Assembly (NCBI GenBank): GCA_937872125.1
Contig: CALMNY010000030.1
Span: forward strand, 1-5,914
DNA: 5,914 nt
Direction of reading: 5' to 3'
Source of the DNA: an uncultured Candidatus Competibacteraceae bacterium
GTDB lineage: Bacteria; Pseudomonadota; Gammaproteobacteria; Competibacterales; Competibacteraceae
The notes under the pieces were generated by a model. That model saw nothing but the letters and a program-made list of their open reading frames with translations, was not told where the DNA came from and searched no databases. Below, in pieces: positions 1-4,430 of the stretch. The position numbers and the translations under genes are program-made. The first letter of the stretch is position 1. Every line of letters begins with the position of its first letter.

Positions 1-97
1 CCGACAGCAGTTGCACCACCGCCTGTTCGAGCGGGGGCAGCGTTTCGTAGGTATCCAGCAGGGATTGGCGCAATTGACGGTTGTCGGTAGTGGACAT
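1..97 (-). CDS. N-terminal fragment of an unrecognised protein, cut by the window edge
   Basis: Reading the minus strand from the ATG at 97-95 gives 32 open codons, beginning MSTTDNRQLRQSLLDTYETL and continuing PPLEQAVVQLLS before the left edge. The segment looks like a soluble, amphipathic helical N-terminus. I do not recognise the family and assign no function. No good Shine-Dalgarno is visible before the ATG, but there is no other in-frame start for many codons upstream, so this start is the best choice. The gene has the same orientation as the GH57 gene and begins 125 bases past its stop, so the two could share a transcript. The palindrome between them argues for at least partial termination. 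Confidence 0.55.
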   Translation of the reverse strand, partial: MSTTDNRQLRQSLLDTYETLPPLEQAVVQLLS

Positions 98-138
98 GGC
101 GCGTGAACGAGGGGTATGGAAGGGGTGGCGAAAAACTT

Positions 139-167
139 GTAGGGACACGGCGCCGCCGTGTCCCTAC
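139..167. repeat. Palindromic repeat element, possible terminator of the GH57 gene
   Basis: GTAGGGACACGGCG (139-152) and CGCCGTGTCCCTAC (154-167) are exact reverse complements separated by one base, giving 14-bp arms. Palindromes of the form GTAGGG...CCCTAC with a GC-rich centre occur as dispersed intergenic repeats in cyanobacteria and some proteobacteria; this assignment is from memory of the pattern, not a search. Read on the minus strand, downstream of the GH57 stop, the hairpin is followed by AAG and then TTTTT (135-131). It could therefore act as a Rho-independent terminator, although the three-base offset before the T run makes it less than ideal. Confidence 0.7.
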
Positions 168-183
168 CGGGAATCTGCTCCTG

Positions 184-208
184 TCTCTCTCCCGCAACCG
201 GGAGGAGA
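184..208 (-). terminator. Second hairpin just downstream of the GH57 stop codon
   Basis: CTCCCG (189-194), a CAAC loop and CGGGAG (199-204) form a perfect 6-bp stem. Four more pairs extend it (184-187 with 205-208) after a one-base bulge at 188. It lies about 15 bases past the GH57 stop on the minus strand. No T run follows it, so it is more likely an mRNA 3'-end stabilising structure or part of a bipartite terminator than a simple intrinsic terminator. Confidence 0.35.
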
Positions 209-222
209 TTTGGACAAGGGTC

Positions 223-1554
223 TCAGGCGTCTTTTGGCGCGAGCGTAGCGTCTTCCGGCGTGGTGGCTGGCGGTGCGGCATCCTCGACCGTCGTCTCAGC
301 GGTTTCCAGCGCGGCGGGTTCCTCCGTCGGCTCCGCCGCCACCGGCTCCGCCGGGATGTTCACCCAGTGCGGTCCCAGCAGCGCCTTGGCTTCGCCCAGA
401 TGCCAAGCGACGTTGTCGAGATCTGCATGGGATTTGTGAATCCAGGCCTCACCCCAGTAGAAATTGCAACTGGTTTCGGCCCGGAGCAGATGCCAGTGGG
501 CTTCGTTCAGCACCCGCGCCAGCTCGGGATTGGGATCGTGGGCACGCGCCGCCGCTTGCGCCACCACGTGAAATTCCCGGCTGATGTCATGCACCCGAAC
601 CATGGTGTCGCGCTGGACCCAGGAACCCTGCCACTGATGGAAATCCCAGCCATGATGCGTGTCCGTGTTCCAGGCCCCACGCCGTACCGTGACCCGGCCA
701 TGCGCGCCGAACCGGTCCAGATAGTCGCTGATGAAGATCGGCCGCAGGTTCGAATGGCCGGCACGAATTTCCTCCAACGCTTCATGATAGAAGTAGGTCC
801 AGAAGTTGGACTTCGCAGCGACGTTGCGGAACCAGCCGCCGTTATCGCCGTCGGTGGCGGTGGTCACCAGCGGCGGAAAGTCGCACCACTTGGTGCGTTC
901 GTGCAGCTCGTGATAGAACCAGCCGTAATCCATGCCGGCCAGTTGGGCGTCGGACAATTCACGGTCGCGGACGATGATGATGATCTCTTCGCCGCCGTAC
1001 TCGGCGATGTGCGGCCGGTAGCGCAGTTCCTGCCAGTGCATCGAATCCACCGGGTCCACGTACTCACAGTCCACCAGAACGTAACGATAACCGGCCTTTT
1101 TCAGGTGCGGGATCAGCCGCATATCGAAGCCCATTTCCGGCGGCCAGAACCCGTTGAACTGGGTGCGCCAGAGCAGATGGCGGGCGATCGTCTGCCAGCG
1201 GGTAATGTGTTCATCCCAGTCCGCTTCGGGAATCAGCGCCAGCACCGGGTGATAGTAACCGGTGCCGAGAATCTCGAAAACTTGCTGGTTTTGTAGATAC
1301 CAGAGCAACTTGCCGCAGTCCACGATCCCATAGGCCCGCTCCTGGAAGCTGGGGTTGGACAGGGTTTCCAGCAGCGTCCCGGACAAGGATAGATGCACGC
1401 GGGCGAGATCCTGATAATCCCATAAGGCCCGTGGCATACGGTCGTAGGCAAACAAAATTTCCTTGGCCTCCCACTCGCTGGTTTCGAGCAGGTGATCCAG
1501 ATTACTCGGGGGCTGGTGCATGTTCAGCACCAACGCATGGTGAATTTCTCGCAT
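223..1554 (-). CDS. Glycoside hydrolase family 57 protein (putative alpha-glucan-active enzyme)
   Basis: The product is 443 aa, has no signal peptide and is probably cytoplasmic. GH57 enzymes act with retention on alpha-glucans (amylases, 4-alpha-glucanotransferases, branching enzymes). The conserved regions are visible in order: HQPP at residues 13-16, GTGYYHP at 97-103, WPPEMGF at 137-143 with E140 as expected nucleophile, TDGDNGGW at 234-241 with D235 as likely acid/base, and a helical-domain motif SCNFYWGEAW at 362-371. The length fits the small bacterial GH57 group that has no assigned specificity, so substrate and reaction remain open. Residues from about 400 to the end form an Ala/Pro/Thr/Glu-rich acidic, probably disordered tail outside the catalytic fold. 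The ATG at 1554 is supported by AAGGAG at 1567-1562, seven bases away. The gene is divergent from the Mrp operon; no functional link between them is evident. Confidence 0.9.
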   Translation of the reverse strand: MREIHHALVLNMHQPPSNLDHLLETSEWEAKEILFAYDRMPRALWDYQDLARVHLSLSGTLLETLSNPSFQERAYGIVDCGKLLWYLQNQQVFEILGTGYYHPVLALIPEADWDEHITRWQTIARHLLWRTQFNGFWPPEMGFDMRLIPHLKKAGYRYVLVDCEYVDPVDSMHWQELRYRPHIAEYGGEEIIIIVRDRELSDAQLAGMDYGWFYHELHERTKWCDFPPLVTTATDGDNGGWFRNVAAKSNFWTYFYHEALEEIRAGHSNLRPIFISDYLDRFGAHGRVTVRRGAWNTDTHHGWDFHQWQGSWVQRDTMVRVHDISREFHVVAQAAARAHDPNPELARVLNEAHWHLLRAETSCNFYWGEAWIHKSHADLDNVAWHLGEAKALLGPHWVNIPAEPVAAEPTEEPAALETAETTVEDAAPPATTPEDATLAPKDA

Positions 1555-1561
1555 CGCGCGT

Positions 1562-1567
1562 CTCCTT
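1562..1567 (-). promoter_or_regulatory. Shine-Dalgarno site of the GH57 gene
   Basis: The minus strand reads AAGGAG here, seven bases before the ATG at 1554. This is close to ideal and fixes the start of the GH57 protein. Confidence 0.8.
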
Positions 1568-1618
1568 GTTCTGTTCGGGTGGGCGATGGCGAAACCCCAT
1601 GGCCCATATAAGTTTGTC

Positions 1619-1647
1619 TTTATATTCCACTATTAATGATACAACAA
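1619..1647 (-). promoter_or_regulatory. Candidate sigma70-type promoter for the GH57 gene
   Basis: On the minus strand TATAAA (1624-1619) is a good -10 box, preceded after 17 bases by TTGTTG (1647-1642), which matches only the TTG part of a -35 box. It sits in a locally AT-rich patch about 65 bases upstream of the GH57 start. The -35 is weak, so this is tentative. Confidence 0.35.
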
Positions 1648-1866
1648 AGAACCGGCTCCGGTGGTCACGCGTCACGCGATGTCAGGTAATTTCCAGACTT
1701 GAGCGCCTACGAAGGTCGCCGCTTCGATCAGCACAGTGCGGACTACCAGCCGCCGAAACCTAAATAGTACTTCGAACTGAGTTGACTTCATGGTGCCAAG
1801 CCAAAATGAGCATTGCTGCCCCACACCCCGAAACCGGGTGAAATCGCCAAATAATTGAGAATTACT
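1648..1866. other. Intergenic stretch without a recognisable gene
   Basis: This is the middle of the divergent region between the GH57 gene and the Mrp operon. It contains a tandem heptamer TCACGCG x2 (1665-1678), a small CACCC/GGGTG inverted repeat (1824-1840), and one copy of GTTGACTT (1781-1788) that recurs at 1867-1874 in the Mrp promoter region. A 22-codon open segment (1699-1767, plus strand, from a TTG to TAG) reads LSAYEGRRFDQHSADYQPPK plus two residues. It looks protein-like but has no Shine-Dalgarno and no family I recognise. I see no RNA gene or mobile element. Confidence 0.4.
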
Positions 1867-1872
1867 GTTGAC

Positions 1873-1900
1873 TTGAAGACGTTTGCAAATACGCTATATT
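1873..1900 (+). promoter_or_regulatory. Candidate promoter of the mrp operon
   Basis: TATATT (1895-1900) matches five of six -10 positions. TTGAAG (1873-1878) lies 16 bases upstream as a -35 box; an overlapping TTGACT (1868-1873) is a better -35 match but gives a 21-base spacer. The surrounding 1840-1940 stretch is clearly more AT-rich than the rest of the window. Transcription starting near 1907 would leave a leader of roughly 45 bases, too short for a large riboswitch. No operator was identified. Confidence 0.5.
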
Positions 1901-1939
1901 CAAAAGATCCAATCGTCAGCGATCATCAAAAATACCAAC

Positions 1940-1948
1940 AAGGAGAGG
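1940..1948 (+). promoter_or_regulatory. Shine-Dalgarno site that sets the TTG start of mrpE
   Basis: AAGGAGAGG lies directly before the TTG at 1953, with seven bases between AGGAG and the start codon. No ATG is positioned to use this site, so it supports initiation at TTG. Confidence 0.75.
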
Positions 1949-1952
1949 CTGC

Positions 1953-2438
1953 TTGCTGCACGCGCTGGCATTATGGTTGTTCTGCTTTGGCCTTTGGCTG
2001 CTGCTGTCCGGCTATTTCGATGTTCCCCTGTTGCTGGGCTTCGGCGTGCTGTCGTGCGCGCTCGTGGTGTTCGTCGCCTGGCGCACGGAAGTGATCGATC
2101 CCGAGGAACGACCGCTGCGCCTGCGATTCAACCTCCATATCTTCAGCTACTGGCCCTGGCTGCTGTGGCAAATCGTGCTGTCCAATCTCGATGTCGCCAA
2201 GCGCATCCTCGATCCCAGGCTGCCGATCAGTCCCACGCTGATCACCCTCAGACCGACCCAGCGCAGCGATCTGGGCCGGGTCATTTACGCCAATTCCATC
2301 ACCCTGACACCGGGCACGGTGACCACCGCCCTGAGCGGCGACACGCTCGAAGTCCACGCGCTGACCCGGGAAGCGGCGGATTCCCTGCTGGAGGGCGACA
2401 TGGACCGGCGCGTCACCCGGCTGGAAGGAGGCAACTGA
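1953..2438 (+). CDS. mrpE: Mrp-type cation/proton antiporter subunit MrpE (MnhE family)
   Basis: The product is 161 aa, the usual length for MrpE/MnhE. It is a small integral membrane subunit of the Mrp cation/H+ antiporter in the cytoplasmic membrane and the equivalent of MbhA in archaeal hydrogenase. Hydrophobic segments lie at about 3-20, 24-43 and 66-78. A soluble alpha/beta C-terminal part contains the family signature NSITLTPGT (residues 114-122). The start is a TTG chosen from the strong Shine-Dalgarno at 1940-1948. It is the first gene of the operon, and its TGA overlaps the next ATG by one base (TGATG), implying coupled translation. In classical mrpABCDEFG operons mrpE comes fifth, so the leading position here is informative about operon type. 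Confidence 0.93.
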   Translation: MLHALALWLFCFGLWLLLSGYFDVPLLLGFGVLSCALVVFVAWRTEVIDPEERPLRLRFNLHIFSYWPWLLWQIVLSNLDVAKRILDPRLPISPTLITLRPTQRSDLGRVIYANSITLTPGTVTTALSGDTLEVHALTREAADSLLEGDMDRRVTRLEGGN

Positions 2439-2731
2439 TGTTCGCGGCCACGGCGCTCGGCATTCTGGCTTGCATGATCCTGGCGATGGCGCGCGCCGTG
2501 CTGGGTCCCACCGTCTACAACCGCATCCTGGCGGTCAACTCCTTCGGCACTCTGACCGTGCTGCTCATCGCCGTGCTGGGGTTCATGACCGGGCGTCCCG
2601 ATTTTCTCGACATCGCCCTGGTGTACGCCTTCATCAACTTCATCGGCACCATCGCGGTGCTCAAGTTCATCCGCTATGGGGACATGGGCTGGCCGCGCAA
2701 CGAGCCCGATGAGCCCCAGAGTGATTTGTGA
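2438..2731 (+). CDS. mrpF: Mrp-type antiporter subunit MrpF (MnhF/PhaF family)
   Basis: The product is 97 aa, matching the normal MrpF size, with three membrane helices (about 3-20, 33-50 and 58-78). It shows the family pattern R-x-x-x-GP near residues 19-24 and the FLDIALVYAFINFIGT segment at 56-71. The ATG at 2438 has an excellent Shine-Dalgarno, AAGGAGG (2425-2431), six bases upstream. The same frame stays open far upstream, but that part is a shadow of mrpE. Residue 28, often Asp in a GPTxxDR motif of other MrpF proteins such as that of Bacillus subtilis, is Asn here (TVYNR). It overlaps mrpE and mrpG by one base each. It corresponds to MbhB. Confidence 0.92.
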   Translation: MFAATALGILACMILAMARAVLGPTVYNRILAVNSFGTLTVLLIAVLGFMTGRPDFLDIALVYAFINFIGTIAVLKFIRYGDMGWPRNEPDEPQSDL

Positions 2732-3063
2732 TGGCCGTGTTGATTGATCTGCTCAGTTGGCTGATCTTGCTCGGCGGCGTGGCGTTCGCGCTGATCGGCA
2801 GCGTGGGTCTGCTGCGGATGCCGGATTTCTACACCCGCCTGCATGCGGCGGGCATTACCGACACGCTCGGCGCCGGCTTGATCCTGCTCGGCCTGATGTT
2901 GCAGGCCGGCTGGACCCTGATCAGCGTCAAGCTGCTGCTGATTCTGATCTTTTTGTGGTTCACCGGTCCCATCGCGACCCATGCCCTGTCCCGGGCGGCG
3001 CTGCTCGATCCCGATAATCCGCCGCCGATCCTGCACGAGGAAGCGCCGCCATCGAAGTCCTAG
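2731..3063 (+). CDS. mrpG: Mrp-type antiporter subunit MrpG (MnhG/PhaG family)
   Basis: The product is 110 aa with three hydrophobic helices (about 5-25, 44-58 and 62-79) and the very conserved MrpG signature GLLRMPDFYTRLHAAGITDT at residues 26-45. The C-terminal tail is short and Pro-rich. ATG 2731 is preferred because it gives the same TGATG one-base overlap seen at the mrpE/mrpF junction; the adjacent GTG at 2728 is an alternative adding one residue. There is no strong Shine-Dalgarno, so translation is probably coupled to mrpF. It corresponds to MbhC. Its last 13 bases overlap the proposed start region of the next gene. Confidence 0.92.
   Translation: MAVLIDLLSWLILLGGVAFALIGSVGLLRMPDFYTRLHAAGITDTLGAGLILLGLMLQAGWTLISVKLLLILIFLWFTGPIATHALSRAALLDPDNPPPILHEEAPPSKS
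3037..3043 (+). promoter_or_regulatory. Shine-Dalgarno pointing to an ATC start codon
   Basis: GAGGAAG lies inside the end of mrpG. Nine bases separate GAGGA from the ATC at 3051, which begins the frame of the MbhD/E-like protein. No ATG, GTG or TTG occurs in that frame between the upstream in-frame TAA (3015-3017) and 3117. Confidence 0.5.
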
Positions 3064-3605
3064 TTGATATCTTCCTGCTGACCCTGCTGGTCGTCACCGC
3101 CGTAGCCGCCATTCGCTTGCGGGATTTGTTCGCGGTGGTGATGCTGTTCGGCATTTACAGCCTGGTGTCGGCCAGCCTGTTCGTGATCCTGGACGCCGTG
3201 GACGTGGCGTTTACCGAGGCCTCGGTGGGGGCGGGAGTCTCCACGGTGTTCATGCTGGGCACCCTGGCGCTGACCACCAGCCGCGAAAAAACGCCGGCCG
3301 CCCACAAGCCGCTGTTGCCCTTGCTGGTGGTGACCATCACGGGTCTGGCGCTGGTCTACGGCACCTGGGACATTCCCCCCTACGGCGATCCGGCCAATCC
3401 GATCCACCATCACCTGGTGCAGCGCTTTATCGAAGACTCGCCTCAGGAAATCGGCATTCCCAACGTCGTGACGTCGGTGCTGGCCAGTTACCGGGGCTAC
3501 GACACGCTCGGCGAGACGACCGTGGTGTTCACCGCCGCCATCGGCGTGCTGGTGCTGGTCGGCGGCGCGCGGCGGCGGCGTTCCCGCAAGGATGAACCGA
3601 AATGA
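3051..3605 (+). CDS. MbhD/MbhE-like antiporter subunit, equal to the C-terminal part of MrpA (DUF4040)
   Basis: From the proposed ATC start the product is 184 aa. The first half matches the MbhD/DUF4040 type: a helix at about 3-20, RLRDLFAVVMLFGIYSL at 22-38, and the signature DAVDVAFTEASVGAG at 48-62, whose acidic residues are typical of MrpA C-terminal and MbhD proteins. A helix follows at 89-103. The end, YRGYDTLGE (147-155) plus a helix to about 172, matches the MbhE-like part, then a basic tail. In classical Mrp systems these domains are fused behind the NuoL/ND5-like half of MrpA; here they stand alone. A start at TTG 3117 would give 162 aa but delete most of the first helix, so I prefer ATC 3051; a CTG between 3075 and 3087 cannot be excluded. 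The gene overlaps mrpG by 13 bases and mrpB by four (ATGA). Confidence 0.85.
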   Translation: MEVLVDIFLLTLLVVTAVAAIRLRDLFAVVMLFGIYSLVSASLFVILDAVDVAFTEASVGAGVSTVFMLGTLALTTSREKTPAAHKPLLPLLVVTITGLALVYGTWDIPPYGDPANPIHHHLVQRFIEDSPQEIGIPNVVTSVLASYRGYDTLGETTVVFTAAIGVLVLVGGARRRRSRKDEPK

Positions 3606-4021
3606 AACGCTACACCATTCCGCGCCTCGGTACCAAATTGCTGTTACCGCTGATTTTATTGTTCGCGCTGTACGTGCAGTTTCACGGCGATTACGGCCCG
3701 GGCGGCGGGTTTCAGGCTGGCGTCATTTTCGGCGCGGGCTTCATTCTCTACGCGCTGATTTACGGGCTCGATCACGCCCACCGGCTGATGCCCCTGTGGT
3801 TGCTGCGCATCGGGATCTCGCTGGGGGTGCTGATCTACGCCAGCGTAGGCCTGGTCGGGCTGTTGCTGGGGGGGAATTATCTGGATTACGGCGTGCTCGA
3901 TCACCACGATCCGGCGCACGGCCAGCATCTGGGCATCCTGTTGGTGGAGCTGGGCGTCGGCATCACCGTGTCGGCGGTCATGGTGACCATTTTCTATGCC
4001 TTCGCCGGCCGGGGACGATGA
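3602..4021 (+). CDS. mrpB: Mrp-type antiporter subunit MrpB (MnhB family)
   Basis: The product is 139 aa, typical for MrpB/MnhB, with four membrane helices (about 12-26, 38-56, 65-90 and 110-134). It carries the signatures HGDYGPGGGFQAGVIFGAGF (residues 28-47) and GQHLGILLVELGVGITVSAV (107-126, with E116 in the membrane). ATG 3602 overlaps the previous stop as ATGA and has AAGGA (3588-3592) nine bases upstream. It is an integral membrane subunit, the equivalent of MbhF. Unlike the other junctions of the operon, 49 noncoding bases follow its stop. Confidence 0.94.
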   Translation: MKRYTIPRLGTKLLLPLILLFALYVQFHGDYGPGGGFQAGVIFGAGFILYALIYGLDHAHRLMPLWLLRIGISLGVLIYASVGLVGLLLGGNYLDYGVLDHHDPAHGQHLGILLVELGVGITVSAVMVTIFYAFAGRGR

Positions 4022-4024
4022 GTA

Positions 4025-4073
4025 GCGAGTGGCGAGCGGCGAGTGAATAGCAGGCGGGGGGCCGAAGCGAGTG
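4025..4073 (+). repeat. Heptamer repeat array at the mrpB-mrpC junction
   Basis: Three adjacent 7-base units GCGAGTG, GCGAGCG and GCGAGTG fill 4025-4045. A further exact GCGAGTG occurs at 4067-4073, exactly in phase (28 bases after the third unit), and the 21 bases between are diverged. The last unit contains the GTG start codon of mrpC. Heptamer arrays of GAGTGGC/GAGTAGC type occur in intergenic DNA of various proteobacteria, from memory of the pattern. Confidence 0.65.
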
Positions 4074-4430
4074 CAAATCCTGGGGCACTATAATTACTGG
4101 ATTTTCATCATCCTGATGATGTGCGGGTTTTACGTCGTTATCTCGAGCGGCAACCTGGTGAAGAAACTGGTGGGTCTGAACATCTTTCAGACCTCGGTGT
4201 TCATCCTCTACATCAGCATGGGCAAGATCATCGGCGGCACCGCGCCCATCGTCATCAATCAGCCGGTGGTCTACAGCAACCCGATGCCGCACGTGCTGAT
4301 CCTGACTGCCATCGTGGTCGGCATCGCCACCACCTCGCTCGGTCTGGCGCTGGTGGTGCGCATCCACGAGGCCTATGGGACCATCGAGGAAGACGAGATT
4401 CACGCCCAAAACGAAGAAGAAGCCCTGTGA
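4071..4430 (+). CDS. mrpC: Mrp-type antiporter subunit MrpC (MnhC, NuoK-like)
   Basis: The product is 119 aa and belongs to the NuoK/MnhC family, with three membrane helices (about 9-25, 34-50 and 74-97). Conserved features are GNLVKKLVGLNIFQTSVF (27-44) and NPMPHVLILTAIVVGIATTS (70-89). The C-terminus is strongly acidic (EEDE and EEE). The start is GTG 4071, giving the N-terminus MQILGHYNYW; the G-rich stretch 4056-4061 about nine bases upstream may serve as a weak Shine-Dalgarno. The gene overlaps mrpD by four bases (GTGA). It corresponds to MbhG and packs against MrpD in known Mrp and Mbh structures. Confidence 0.92.
   Translation: MQILGHYNYWIFIILMMCGFYVVISSGNLVKKLVGLNIFQTSVFILYISMGKIIGGTAPIVINQPVVYSNPMPHVLILTAIVVGIATTSLGLALVVRIHEAYGTIEEDEIHAQNEEEAL

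Noticed and set aside
103..1296. Long plus-strand open frame of 397 codons opposite the GH57 gene
   Set aside because: It is antisense to a gene with clear family motifs, is rich in Arg, Pro and Val as expected for a GC-rich shadow frame, and shows no domain.
1431..1763. Plus-strand open frame spanning the GH57 start and intergenic DNA
   Set aside because: It runs antisense into a real gene, has no Shine-Dalgarno and no recognisable family.
1901..1952. Possible riboswitch in the mrpE leader
   Set aside because: The predicted leader is only about 45 bases and contains no stable stem; only a weak 4-bp ATCG/CGAT pairing is visible.
1883..2437. Upstream extension of the mrpF reading frame
   Set aside because: It overlaps mrpE, has Arg/Ala/Pro-rich shadow composition, and mrpF has its own strong ribosome site at 2425-2431 and a normal length from 2438.
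4121..4426. Upstream extension of the mrpD reading frame
   Set aside because: It lies inside mrpC in another frame, is His/Arg-rich, and MrpD has its normal length from GTG 4427.
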